This document shows positions 9,022 through 17,643 of a DNA stretch of 64,000 bases, piece after piece. This stretch comes from JAPOKJ01 sp031421635 (GTDB lineage Bacteria; Pseudomonadota; Gammaproteobacteria; Burkholderiales; Burkholderiaceae_E), in contig JANOPA010000066.1 in assembly GCA_031421635.1 (NCBI GenBank), positions 62,001 through 126,000 on the forward strand, in the 5' to 3' direction. The translations under genes and the position numbers were made by a program. Numbering within the stretch: position 1 is the first letter of the stretch; each line of letters starts with the position of its first letter. The notes beneath the pieces are model-generated. The model was not told the DNA's origin and made no database searches. It worked only from the letters and a program-made list of their open reading frames with translations.

Positions 9022-9573
9022 TCAAATATAGGCTGCCGGCAACTTGGCATGACGCATATGAATCGAAAGGCCAAGGGCCTCCATATGGTGTGCGTCACGG
9101 CCAAGAATTTCGCTCGCCAAAGGCAAGAATTCCTCCTCCTCATATTGTGCATGCGCACCATACTTTTCAATGAGCTCTGCGAGCATTTGAACGTTTAATC
9201 CTTCTACAGCCTTGCCTCTTGCGGCCAAGCGGATAAAAGGTGCGAGCCTTTTCCAAAGCGCTTCGACGGCCCGGTGCTCAGCCGTCATTCTGGCCACCAT
9301 CACCTGTACACGATCCGACTCCTCCCCGGGTTGCGCGCTTCGCAAAACAGCCGGAAAGAGCTCTCGCTCTTCGTCGGCATGATGCTCCAGTGCGGCGTCC
9401 GAAAAGACCCGTTCCGCGGTCGCGGCGATTATGCGTGAGCGCTCAGCAGCCGCCAACAAATCTGCCAGTTCCGTCATGGCACTTAAGGTGGACAGAATGC
9501 CGGTATGGCAATTCACGAAAGTATCGAGCGGGGCGTTGATGCGGTCAGTCCCGAACTTGATGCCGGTAGACAT
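9022..9573 (-). CDS. Hemerythrin-domain protein
   Basis: This is a 183-residue four-helix-bundle protein of the hemerythrin/HHE family. Likely iron ligands are His23 (NCHTGIL), the pair in LEHHADEERELFP (64-72), His in MTAEHRAVE and the HAQYEEEEFLP motif. The start is ATG 9573, preceded by AGGGAGG; the longer frame to 9723 would read through the regulatory palindrome. Bacterial proteins of this kind sense or handle oxygen, nitric oxide or iron-sulfur damage. An FNR/FixK-type palindrome with a matching -10 box lies upstream, so expression under low oxygen or nitrosative conditions is likely. Confidence 0.87.
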   Translation of the reverse strand: MSTGIKFGTDRINAPLDTFVNCHTGILSTLSAMTELADLLAAAERSRIIAATAERVFSDAALEHHADEERELFPAVLRSAQPGEESDRVQVMVARMTAEHRAVEALWKRLAPFIRLAARGKAVEGLNVQMLAELIEKYGAHAQYEEEEFLPLASEILGRDAHHMEALGLSIHMRHAKLPAAYI

Positions 9574-9608
9574 TATGGGCCTCCCTTTATTGGCCTGCCT
9601 TCGCTCAG

Positions 9609-9614
9609 ACTCTA
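9609..9614 (-). promoter_or_regulatory. Candidate -10 box of the hemerythrin promoter
   Basis: Reading leftward, TAGAGT at 9614-9609 matches four of six consensus bases. If transcription starts near 9602, the palindrome at 9634-9653 is centred about 41.5 bases upstream, the classical position for an FNR/CRP-family activator. Confidence 0.45.
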
Positions 9615-9633
9615 CGGGCTCTACGCCGCCGTC

Positions 9634-9653
9634 TGTTTGACTTAAGTCAAACA
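9634..9653. promoter_or_regulatory. FNR/FixK/Dnr-type operator upstream of the hemerythrin gene
   Basis: This is a perfect 20-bp palindrome with core TTGAC-TTAA-GTCAA, matching the TTGA-N6-TCAA pattern bound by FNR/FixK/DNR-type regulators. It lies 61 bases upstream of the hemerythrin ATG and 88 bases upstream of the thiolase ATG. The spacing to TAGAGT on the minus strand fits activation of the hemerythrin gene. Confidence 0.72.
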
Positions 9654-9740
9654 AACTTCTCGAGAATTGGACCGGGTCGACTAAAGTTTGAAAAGGACTC
9701 CTAAAATAGTGTTTTGCCCTCATTTCGATGGAGTCCCAGC

Positions 9741-10916
9741 ATGTCCGAAGCCTATATTGTCTCAGCAGTCCGTACCGCCGGTGGTCGCAAAGGAGGCCGT
9801 CTGGCCGGTTGGCATCCGGCCGATCTGGCCGCCCAGGTGCTTAACGCCTTAGTGGCACGTACCGGCGTTGATCCGGCATCGATTGAAGACGTCATTATGG
9901 GTTGCGTCGGCCAGGCTGGCGAACAATCGACCAATGTGGCTCGCAATGCCGTGCTCGCCTCTATCCTGCCAGAATCGGTGCCTGGCACGTCGGTCGATCG
10001 GCAATGCGGATCGTCGCAACAGGCCCTCCATTTCGCTGCCCAAGCCGTGATGGCGGGCACCCACGACATCGTTATTGCAGCCGGTGTTGAAAGCATGACA
10101 CGAGTCCCTATGGGTACGCCGGGCATCTTGGCCGCCAAGGCCGGACTGGGCAGCTATATGAGCCCAGCCATGCAAAAACGCTATCCCAACATTCAATTCA
10201 GCCAGTTCACCGGCGCTGAAATGATCTCCAAAAAATACGGCTTAGATCGTGAGGCTCTGGACAGGTATGCATTGCAAAGTCACCAGCGTGCCATTGCCGC
10301 AGCACAGAGCGGTCAGTTCGATGATGAAATCGTACCGGTGGCGATGCGCTTGTCCGACGGAAGTGGGGAAGGCATGCACGTGCGAGACGAAGGGATTCGT
10401 TTTGATGCCACCATGGAGAGCATTGGCAGCGTCAAGTTGCTGGCTGAAGGCGGCACTATTACCGCCGCGTCGGCTAGCCAGATTTGTGACGGTGCTGCGG
10501 GCTTGATGGTGGTCAATGAACGGGGCTTAAAAACGCTTGGTGTGAAACCACTCGCGCGCATTCACCACATGAGCTTGCTCGGCCATGACCCGGTGATCAT
10601 GCTCGAAGCCCCTGTGCCGGCCACTGAGCGCGCCCTTAAAAAAGCGGGGATGAAGATCGATGACATCGACCTGTTCGAGGTCAATGAAGCCTTCGCACCG
10701 GTGCCTCTTGCGTGGCTCAAGACGCTAGGGGCAGATCCTTCTCGCCTCAACGTGAATGGCGGCGCGATTGCTCTCGGGCATCCGCTCGGAGGCTCCGGCG
10801 CCAAGCTTATGACCACTTTAGTTCATGCCCTGCAAAAGCGTGGCAAACGCTATGGTCTGCAAACCATGTGCGAAGGCGGCGGAATGGCAAACGTCACCAT
10901 TGTTGAGCGTCTTTAA
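9741..10916 (+). CDS. Thiolase (acetyl-CoA C-acetyltransferase family)
   Basis: This is a 391-residue thiolase. The nucleophilic Cys89 sits in VDRQCGSSQQAL, the catalytic His in NGGAIALGHPLGGSGAK, and the second Cys in CEGGGMANV near the C-terminus. The enzyme either condenses two acetyl-CoA or, in reverse, cleaves a 3-ketoacyl-CoA in beta-oxidation; the sequence alone does not decide. The start is ATG 9741 (MSEAYIVSAVRTAGGRKGG). A D-2-hydroxyacid dehydrogenase follows 48 bases downstream in the same direction, so the two are probably cotranscribed. No partner beta-oxidation gene is adjacent; a 3-hydroxyacyl-CoA dehydrogenase lies far away at 45149. Confidence 0.9.
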   Translation: MSEAYIVSAVRTAGGRKGGRLAGWHPADLAAQVLNALVARTGVDPASIEDVIMGCVGQAGEQSTNVARNAVLASILPESVPGTSVDRQCGSSQQALHFAAQAVMAGTHDIVIAAGVESMTRVPMGTPGILAAKAGLGSYMSPAMQKRYPNIQFSQFTGAEMISKKYGLDREALDRYALQSHQRAIAAAQSGQFDDEIVPVAMRLSDGSGEGMHVRDEGIRFDATMESIGSVKLLAEGGTITAASASQICDGAAGLMVVNERGLKTLGVKPLARIHHMSLLGHDPVIMLEAPVPATERALKKAGMKIDDIDLFEVNEAFAPVPLAWLKTLGADPSRLNVNGGAIALGHPLGGSGAKLMTTLVHALQKRGKRYGLQTMCEGGGMANVTIVERL

Positions 10917-10964
10917 AGTGACCCATCCCCGCCGTTTAGACTTAGATCAAGCGAGCAAACCTTG

Positions 10965-12017
10965 ATGCCTGTTCGAGTTGTCCGCTTTAACCATTGGATC
11001 AGTTCTGAGTTCGCTATTCGTCTTGCCCAAGAGAAGGATGTAGCACTGATCGAAATCAATCTCAAGGCAGACGAACCACAGGCCTGGGACGAGCTTTCTC
11101 AAGCCCATATCTATCAGATCACCGCCGCGGTCAACGAGCTTCCTCCCCAGTACCGGGTCAACCGCCAGTTCTTGCAACGCTGCCCGGCCTTGCTGTGCGT
11201 GTCCTCGGGCGGCGCTGGTCACGACACGGTCGATGTCGAGGCCTGCACCAAGGCTGGGGTGGTGGTGATGAACCAAATCGGAGGTAATGCCGGAGCGGTT
11301 GCGGAAATGGCCATAGGTTTAATGCTCGCCGTGTCTCGACGCATTGTGGAGTCCGATCAAAAGCTGCGCACGGTTCGCCCCTTTACGCGCGAGTCGGTCA
11401 TGGGGCATGACATTGGGGGCAAGACACTGGGGCTCGTGGGCATCGGCCATGCGGGAACGCGTACTGCGCATTTGGCCAAGGCTTTTGACATGCGTGTGCT
11501 AGCGGTAGACCCGAACCTCTCAGCCGAGGCTATTCGCGCGCGCGGGGCCGAGCCCGTGAGCTTGGACAGCCTGCTACAGCAGGCCGACATCGTCTCACTG
11601 CACTGCCCGAGCGAAGCGGCCACAATTAACCTATTTGACGCCGAGCGCTTCGCCGCCATGAAGAAAGGCGCGCTCTTTATTAGCACCGCCCGTGGTGGTG
11701 TGCATGATGAGAAGGCTTTGTTCAACGCTTTGCAGACAGGTCATCTTAGCGGTGCTGGCTTAGATGTCTGGGAAATTGAACCACCGCCGCTCAGTCATCC
11801 CTTGTTGACGCTGCCCAATGTGGTGGCCACTCATCATACCGCCGGGGTGTCGCATGAAGGACGGGCCAACGTGGCTACGATGGCGGCCGAGCAGATTGTC
11901 GGGCTTATTGGTGGAGTCAAGCCACCAAGAATGGTCAACCCAGAGGTCTGGGATGCTTTCTCAGCGCGCTACCAGCGCGCATTCAAACAGGTTGACGGGG
12001 CTTTGCGCCTCACTTGA
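10965..12017 (+). CDS. D-isomer 2-hydroxyacid dehydrogenase
   Basis: This is a 350-residue NAD(P)-dependent dehydrogenase of the D-2-hydroxyacid family. The nucleotide-binding loop is LGLVGIGHAGTRTA. The catalytic triad residues are visible as Arg in STARGGVHDE, Glu in GLDVWEIEPPP and His in ATHHTAGVSHEGR. It would interconvert a 2-keto acid and a D-2-hydroxy acid in the cytosol. It resembles phosphoglycerate-dehydrogenase-like members but lacks an ACT regulatory domain. The start is ATG 10965; TTG 10962 immediately before it is also possible. It follows the thiolase gene. Substrate unknown. Confidence 0.88.
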   Translation: MPVRVVRFNHWISSEFAIRLAQEKDVALIEINLKADEPQAWDELSQAHIYQITAAVNELPPQYRVNRQFLQRCPALLCVSSGGAGHDTVDVEACTKAGVVVMNQIGGNAGAVAEMAIGLMLAVSRRIVESDQKLRTVRPFTRESVMGHDIGGKTLGLVGIGHAGTRTAHLAKAFDMRVLAVDPNLSAEAIRARGAEPVSLDSLLQQADIVSLHCPSEAATINLFDAERFAAMKKGALFISTARGGVHDEKALFNALQTGHLSGAGLDVWEIEPPPLSHPLLTLPNVVATHHTAGVSHEGRANVATMAAEQIVGLIGGVKPPRMVNPEVWDAFSARYQRAFKQVDGALRLT

Positions 12018-12377
12018 GGCAGTTGGCGACTGAAAGAAGTTGTTTCGTCGCATCCTGCTGGCAAGAGGACGCGCACCCGCACGGCCTCCATCAAAAAGGT
12101 CGCAATATTTCCAATCATCATGACCATTCTCTCGATCACCGGTACGGTGACAGCGTTTGGAGTCAGTCTGCTTGCCGTCTTGGCATGGTTTGGCGCCGGG
12201 GCTTTAACGTTCATGTTGTGCTTTCAAGCGTCGCCCGCTTCTTCTAATCGGTTTAATCGCGAGACACAACTGTTCACGCTTGAAGGCAGCTGGGTACCGC
12301 TTGGCCTGATTCTTGGAATTTTCTTGGTGAAGTATGTGGCAGGGGCATCTTTCTCGGCCGTGCACAGCGAGTCTTAA
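12018..12377 (+). pseudogene. Truncated DUF6622-like membrane protein remnant
   Basis: An open frame of 85 codons from ATG 12120 has two hydrophobic segments (about residues 6-36 and 58-77) and the block EGSWVPLGLILGIFLVKY, which I associate with the DUF6622 family of small betaproteobacterial membrane proteins. Recognisable family sequence (RTRTASIKKVAIFPIIMT) continues upstream of that ATG in the same frame to a stop at 12015-12017, with no start codon. The C-terminal membrane part expected after VKYVAGAS is also missing. This looks like a gene cut at both ends. It could instead be a short functional membrane peptide starting at 12120. The family identification comes from memory of its signature. 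Confidence 0.5.
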
Positions 12378-12619
12378 GCCTAACAGGACGAGCGACTTTC
12401 ACTTTCAGTCTCGCTGGCACGCCTTCTGCCGCCCAGCCTCCTAGGGCTAAGCTTGCCAGGAGCCAATACCGCGAGCAATGTACTCAATATGAAACGCTGT
12501 TCGTGGGATTTTGTTATAGAGTATGCGAACCTCTTAAATCTCCCTGAGATTGTCGGAGACGTCCAAAATGGATAGGCGCCTACGGTGAGCCGAACCTCAA
12601 CTCGAAAGAAGGCCTGATC

Positions 12620-13645
12620 TTGCATACATTTGCTGAAAAAATCATCCGTGTTGGGTCCCGAATTAAGGCCTGGACTGCGCTCGCGATCCTTTGCCTGGTG
12701 AACACAGTGTTTTGCTTGTCGGCCAGCGCCCAGACCCAAAACTCAACGCCCTTCCCCAATAAGCCAGTAAAGCTTGTGGTGGCCTTTCCTCCAGGTGGCG
12801 CGACGGATCTCACAGGCCGCCTGCTGGCAGGCAAACTGTCCGAGATCTGGGGCCAATCCGTGTTGGTCGAGAATAAGGCCGGGGCAAGCGGCATGATTGG
12901 CTCAGAGCAGGTCATGCGCTCTCCTGCCGACGGCTACACGGTACTGGTCACCATCACCACGCATATTCAAAATCCGGCCATCTTTGCCAAGATGCCGTAT
13001 GACCCCTTGAAAGACTTTGAGCCGATCTCACAGATCTGCCTCTCCTACCTAGCCTTGGCGGTCAAGCCCGACTTCCCGGCCAAGGATCTCAAGGAGTTCG
13101 TGACCTTGGTGAAAGCCAATCCGGGCAAGTACACCTTAGGATCGTTCGGCACGGGTACCACCTCGCACATTCTTGGCGAGCGTTTTGCCCGAGTCGCTGG
13201 GCTCGATATGACCCATGTGCCGTACAAAGGCTCGGCACCCATGACGGTCGATCTGCTCGGTGGGCAAATAGCCGCCGCTTGGGTTGACGTCAGCACCGGC
13301 ACGGCTTTGTTTGCCGCCAACCGGCTACGCCCACTCGCCGTGAGCGGACCGGCGCGGGCACCAATGCTCCCGAATGTGCCGAATCTTGGTGAGTTGGGTT
13401 ATGCGGGCTTCGAGCCACTTGGCTGGGTTGGCGTATTTGTGCCTGCCGGCACACCCAAAACCATTATCGATAAGCTCTCCGGCGACATTATGCGTGTCGT
13501 CAAGATGCCTGATGTTCAAGCCAAGCTCAATGAGCAGACCCTGGTGCCGGTGGGTGATTCACCCGAGTCCTTTGCCAAAACTTTGAAGCGTGATATGGCG
13601 CTTTGGGCGCAGATTGCGGCAGGGGCTGGCATCAAACCGCAATAG
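12620..13645 (+). CDS. Bug-family periplasmic solute-binding protein (TTT receptor)
   Basis: This is a 341-residue extracytoplasmic receptor of the tripartite tricarboxylate transporter (Bug) family. It begins at TTG 12620, with AGAAGG about 8 bases upstream. A signal peptide ends near residue 38 (SASAQTQ). Family motifs are FPNKPVKLVVAFPPGGATD near 45-63, NKAGASGMIG, SPADGYTVL and MTHVPYKGSAPM. No TctA/TctB membrane genes are near, which is usual for the many orphan Bug receptors of Burkholderiales. The ligand is probably a carboxylate but cannot be named. A VOC protein and an epimerase gene follow downstream. Confidence 0.88.
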   Translation: MHTFAEKIIRVGSRIKAWTALAILCLVNTVFCLSASAQTQNSTPFPNKPVKLVVAFPPGGATDLTGRLLAGKLSEIWGQSVLVENKAGASGMIGSEQVMRSPADGYTVLVTITTHIQNPAIFAKMPYDPLKDFEPISQICLSYLALAVKPDFPAKDLKEFVTLVKANPGKYTLGSFGTGTTSHILGERFARVAGLDMTHVPYKGSAPMTVDLLGGQIAAAWVDVSTGTALFAANRLRPLAVSGPARAPMLPNVPNLGELGYAGFEPLGWVGVFVPAGTPKTIIDKLSGDIMRVVKMPDVQAKLNEQTLVPVGDSPESFAKTLKRDMALWAQIAAGAGIKPQ

Positions 13646-13691
13646 CGATTCAGGGAACGACCATTACAACAGTAACGAGGCGAAAAGCACC

Positions 13692-14111
13692 ATGAAATTT
13701 AAATTCCATCACATGAATCTTTGTACAGATAGCCTGCCCAGGCTCACCAAGTTCTATCAAACTCTGTTTGATCTTGGAACCATCCGAGACGAGGAACACA
13801 CAAGGGTGAATGCAGAGAGCGATCGCTCAGGCTATAACGGTAAGGTTGATTTCTTAAGCGATGGCGCTATCGAATTTCACTGGGCAGAGCGCGACCTTGA
13901 AACGGGCTTCAAAATGAAGCAATTCGTCAACCCGATGTCACACGGTCACTTCTGTTTCCGCACCGACGACATCAAGGGCTTCATGCGCAAATGCGACGAG
14001 TTTGGAATCCGCTATTCAAATTACGGCAAGTGGGCGATTGCAGGCTGGCATCAGGTGTTTTTGCAGGATCCAGATGGCAACGTTATCGAAGTGCATCAGC
14101 CCGGCCTTTGA
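13692..14111 (+). CDS. VOC-superfamily (glyoxalase/bleomycin resistance-like) protein
   Basis: This is a 139-residue protein with a paired beta-alpha-beta-beta-beta arrangement. Likely metal ligands are an N-terminal His (KFHHMNLC), His in SHGHFCFRTDD and Glu in DGNVIEVHQPG. The frame is open further upstream, but ATG 13692 with GAGG 12 bases before it and the conserved N-terminal strand makes the best start. Members include glyoxalases, dioxygenases and isomerases; the reaction here is unknown. It is followed after 9 bases by the epimerase gene, suggesting one transcript with the Bug receptor upstream. Confidence 0.83.
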   Translation: MKFKFHHMNLCTDSLPRLTKFYQTLFDLGTIRDEEHTRVNAESDRSGYNGKVDFLSDGAIEFHWAERDLETGFKMKQFVNPMSHGHFCFRTDDIKGFMRKCDEFGIRYSNYGKWAIAGWHQVFLQDPDGNVIEVHQPGL

Positions 14112-14120
14112 GCGTCGAGC

Positions 14121-15021
14121 ATGAATATTTTTATCACGGGCGCCTCTGGCTATATTGGTGGAACCCTAGCCCTCAGGCTAGAAGCTGCCGGGCATACGGT
14201 TCGCGGTCTGTGCAGAAACGAGGCAAAAGCCGAGCAATTGAGACGTCTAGGCATTGAACCGCTAATGGGGATCCTGGACGATGGTGTGCTTTTGGCCGCT
14301 GCAGCACGAGCCGCCGACGCGGTGATCAATGCCGCTTCTTCCGATCATCGGCCTTGCGTGGAAGCGCTGATCGCCGGGTTGAAAGGATCCCAGAAAGACT
14401 TTGATCCACACCAGCGGATCAAGCGTTATAGGCGACAACGCAAAGGGCAATACAGCTTCGGACAGGATTTTTAGCGACTACGACGAGCTCGAAGTAGCGC
14501 CGCTCAAGCGGGAACGGCGTAACATCGATTTAATGGTGCTGCAAGCCCACACTTATGGCCTTCGCCCCATGGTTATTTGTCCTTCGCTAATCTATGGGCG
14601 TGGATCTGGGTTGAACCCAGACAGCGTTCAGATCCCGACGCTTGCTCGACGAGCCAAAAAGTCCGGGGCAGTGAAAGTGATTGGCAAAGGCCTCAATCGT
14701 TGGTCTAACGTACATATTGATGACCTTGCCGACCTCTATTTGTTGGCCCTTGAACAGGGGAGTGCAGGCTCGTTCTATTTCGCCGAAAACGGCGAGAACT
14801 CGTTTGGCGAGTTGGGCCAAGCCGTTGCTGATCGGCTCAAGCTGGGCGCTGTGCAATCTTTGGACGCCGACCTCGCGGCCGAGTCTTGGGGGCCGGCCAG
14901 CGCCTATTTCACTTTTGGAGGAAATAGCCGCGTGCGCGCCAACCGTGCGCGGGCTGAACTGGGCTGGCAACCAAGCCGACCCTCCGTGCTTACATGGATT
15001 GAAACAGAATTAGCCGAATGA
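14121..15021 (+). pseudogene. NAD-dependent epimerase/dehydratase gene with a one-base frameshift
   Basis: The first frame (14121-14474) gives the Rossmann start MNIFITGASGYIGGTLALRLEAAGH. It loses family similarity after EALIAGLKGSQK. The second frame, usable from 14401, continues with LIHTSGSSVIGDN, YGRGSGLNPDS and WSNVHIDDLADLYLLALEQG, ending at 15021. Deleting G14397 would join them as ...SQKTLIHTSGSS, the usual family sequence, giving a protein of about 299 residues. The Tyr-x3-Lys expected in classical members is not clear. This is either a recent inactivating frameshift or an assembly error. The intact protein would be an atypical SDR acting on a sugar nucleotide or a hydroxy substrate. 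Confidence 0.82.
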
Positions 15022-15153
15022 ACCGAGCACGCATTCAGCGGTATGAGAGGTCGCTCACTAGGGAGTCTTGAAAAAAAGGTTACATTACGTCCCCGCCAAG
15101 CTCGTGCCCCCGATCTTGACGCTTTCTTTTTAGGGGCCATGTAGAGGACTACC

Positions 15154-16275
15154 ATGTATAAAAACCTCGGCGAACAGCCCTGCGCCACGCGACGTCTCGC
15201 GCTTAAATCCCTTGTTTCTACCGGTGCGGCCCTCACAAGCTCCAAGCTAATGGCGCAAACAACACAAGGCCCACTCAAAATTGGCTTTGTCTTCGTAACT
15301 CCGGTGACGGAAACAGGGTGGACCGCTCAGCATAACCAGGGTCGTCTTCAAATTGAAAAAAACCTCGGCGCCAGGGTGCAAACGCGCTATGTGGAAAATG
15401 TTCCAGAAGGCCCAGACGCAGAGCGCGTGATTCGAGATCTTGCTTCCGAAGGCCATCAACTGATTTTTACAACCAGCTTCGGGTATATGGAACCCACGCT
15501 CAGGGTTGCAAAGGAATTCCCCAAGGTCATTTTTGAGCATGTCTCTGGCTACAAAAGTGCGCCCAATGTGAGCACGGTCAACGCGCGTTTTTACGAAGGG
15601 CGCTATTTGGCCGGCATGATCGCTGGCAAAATGAGTAGCTCGGGCCTCACTGGTTATGTCGCGGCCTTCCCGATCCCGGAGGTCTTACAGGGCATCAACG
15701 CCTTCACACTGGGGATGCTCGCCGTGAACCCCAAGGCCCAAGTGAAAGTGGTCTGGACCAGCTCTTGGTTTGATCCAGGCAAGGAGCGCGAGGCGGCCAT
15801 GACCTTGATCAATCAAGGTGCCGACGTGCTCGCCTATCACACGGGTTCCAGTGCGGTCATTCAGGCCGCTGAGGAAAAGGGCAAGTTCTCGATCGGCTAT
15901 CACAGCGATATGAGCAAGCTCGCCCCGAAGGGACAGTTGGTCGCAGTGACTCACCATTGGGGAGCCTTCTACACCGGTGTGGCCCAAGCGGTTCTGGCGG
16001 GGACATGGAAGCCCGCTCAACCCGGTATCTGGGGAGGCATCGCCGAAGACTTTATTCAATTGACTGCGATTCATGCGAAAGTACCGCTAGACTTTGTGGC
16101 AAGTATTGAGCGCCGCCGACAAGACATCGCCTCGCGTAAATTTCATCCGTTCTCCGGACGATTGAAAGACAATGAGGGCGGGGAAAGACTAGCATCGGGA
16201 AGCTTGAGCGATATGCAACTCGGCGCGATGAACTACTTTGTCGCTGGCGTTCAAGGCAGCGTCCCCAAGATGTAA
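15154..16275 (+). CDS. Second BMP-family purine-binding receptor (Tat-type signal)
   Basis: This is a 373-residue receptor related along its length to the lipoprotein at 5599-6768. Shared blocks are VPEGPDAERVIRDLAS, FTTSFGYMEPTLRVAKEFP, AAFPIPEVLQGINAFT and SSWFDPGKEREAA. Its N-terminus instead carries a twin-arginine-like signal (TRRLALKS) and an Ala-rich cleavage region (KLMAQTT), with no lipobox Cys. It should be a soluble periplasmic receptor. No permease is adjacent, so it may feed the transporter at 1969-5533. It is followed after 16 bases by guanine deaminase, which points to guanine or another purine as ligand. Confidence 0.88.
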   Translation: MYKNLGEQPCATRRLALKSLVSTGAALTSSKLMAQTTQGPLKIGFVFVTPVTETGWTAQHNQGRLQIEKNLGARVQTRYVENVPEGPDAERVIRDLASEGHQLIFTTSFGYMEPTLRVAKEFPKVIFEHVSGYKSAPNVSTVNARFYEGRYLAGMIAGKMSSSGLTGYVAAFPIPEVLQGINAFTLGMLAVNPKAQVKVVWTSSWFDPGKEREAAMTLINQGADVLAYHTGSSAVIQAAEEKGKFSIGYHSDMSKLAPKGQLVAVTHHWGAFYTGVAQAVLAGTWKPAQPGIWGGIAEDFIQLTAIHAKVPLDFVASIERRRQDIASRKFHPFSGRLKDNEGGERLASGSLSDMQLGAMNYFVAGVQGSVPKM

Positions 16276-16291
16276 ACTTTAGGTGAGGACC

Positions 16292-17575
16292 ATGACTGGA
16301 CAGGCTTTTTTTGCCGATGTACTGAGCTTCAACAGTCGTGATCCTGGCGACCATCGGGCGCGTCTTTTGCGAGACGCTTTGGTGTTGGTTGAGAATGGCC
16401 GCATCAGTGCACTCGGCACGGCGGCCGATCTTGAAACAAGCTTGCCTCCGGGCACTGAAAAAATCCGTTATCCCGGTAAAACCCTGGCCCCCGGGTTTAT
16501 CGATGTGCATCTGCATTTCCCCCAGCTTGACGTTATTGCCTCACCTGCCGATGGGCTTCTTCCCTGGCTCGAAAATCACACTTTTCCTCAAGAGGCGCGC
16601 TTTTCGCAAGCGTCGCACGGTGAGCAGGTGAGTCGACTTTTTGTCGATGAAATGCTTCGTCATGGTGTGACCACGGGGATGGTTTTTTGTAGCTCACATC
16701 CCGAGTCGGTCGATGCCTTGATGACTGAGTCTCAAAGACGTGGCCTACGAATGGTTGCAGGTAAGTGCTTAATGGATAGACATTGTCCGGATGGCGTTCG
16801 TGACGTGACCGAGCAAAGTCTGATGGATTCAGAGCGTTTAATTCGGCGCTGGCATGGGCTAGGCCGCTTAGGTTATGCAATCACACCAAGGTTTGCGCCC
16901 TCATGTAGCGATGAGCAAATGCGCGGTGCTGCTGAACTCGCTGAACGCCATCCCGGCGTCTGGGTACAAACTCATGTCGCTGAAAATCACGAAGAGATCG
17001 CGTGGGTTAAAGCGCTTTACCCTCAGGCCAGAAGTTATCTCGATGTCTACGAAAATTTTGGTTTGCTTCGGCCGCGCAGCATGTACGCCCACTGTATCCA
17101 TTTTGACAATGATGACCGAAAGCGGATGCAGGCCTGCGGTGCTTCGGCCGCCGTATGCCCAACCTCAAATCTGTTCTTAGGAAGTGGTCTGTTTGACTTT
17201 GAGCAGGCCGATACAGCGGGCTTCGGATATGGCTTAGCGAGCGATGTGGGCGGCGGCACCTCGTTCTCGCCGTTTCGCACCATGTTGGCGGCGTTCGAGA
17301 TTGCCAGGCAACGTGGCAAGACATTGTCGCCGAGTGAGCTCTGGTATCGACATACCTTGGGCGCGGCCCGTGCGATGGACCTCGCAGGCGCGGTAGGTAA
17401 TCTCGAGGCGGGGATGGAGGCAGACTTTATTGTGCTGGATAGCGCCTGCACGCCTTTGCTGGCAAGGCGAAGCAGTATTGCCCAGTCTCTTGAGGAATGG
17501 CTCTTCAGCTTGATCGTCCTTGGGGACGATCGCGCCGTGACGGATTGTTTTGTTGCGGGAGTCTTGCAGCAATAA
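16292..17575 (+). CDS. guaD: Guanine deaminase
   Basis: This is a 427-residue zinc amidohydrolase that converts guanine to xanthine and ammonia. The metal site motif is FIDVHLHFPQLDVIASPADG, followed by the guanine deaminase signature WLENHTFPQEARF. Other motifs are THVAENHEEI, MYAHCIHFD and SDVGGGTSFSPFRTM. ATG 16292 is used, with GTGAGG just upstream; a GTG at 16283 is in frame but less likely. It is probably cotranscribed with the BMP receptor. With adenine deaminase (7954) and xanthine dehydrogenase (left edge) it completes conversion of both purine bases to xanthine and urate. Confidence 0.94.
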   Translation: MTGQAFFADVLSFNSRDPGDHRARLLRDALVLVENGRISALGTAADLETSLPPGTEKIRYPGKTLAPGFIDVHLHFPQLDVIASPADGLLPWLENHTFPQEARFSQASHGEQVSRLFVDEMLRHGVTTGMVFCSSHPESVDALMTESQRRGLRMVAGKCLMDRHCPDGVRDVTEQSLMDSERLIRRWHGLGRLGYAITPRFAPSCSDEQMRGAAELAERHPGVWVQTHVAENHEEIAWVKALYPQARSYLDVYENFGLLRPRSMYAHCIHFDNDDRKRMQACGASAAVCPTSNLFLGSGLFDFEQADTAGFGYGLASDVGGGTSFSPFRTMLAAFEIARQRGKTLSPSELWYRHTLGAARAMDLAGAVGNLEAGMEADFIVLDSACTPLLARRSSIAQSLEEWLFSLIVLGDDRAVTDCFVAGVLQQ

Positions 17576-17643
17576 GCCGCCAAGACTAAGAGGGTGCGCG
17601 CGAATCTTGGCGCGATCCCGCGCAATGCATTGACTCCCGTACT

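Noticed and set aside
14391..14410. Programmed frameshift in the epimerase gene
   Set aside because: There is no slippery heptamer or stimulatory hairpin, and the family is not known for recoding.
17600..17632. GC-rich dyad (GCGCG/CGCGC) in the convergent gap after guaD
   Set aside because: The stem is short and there is no T-run on either strand.
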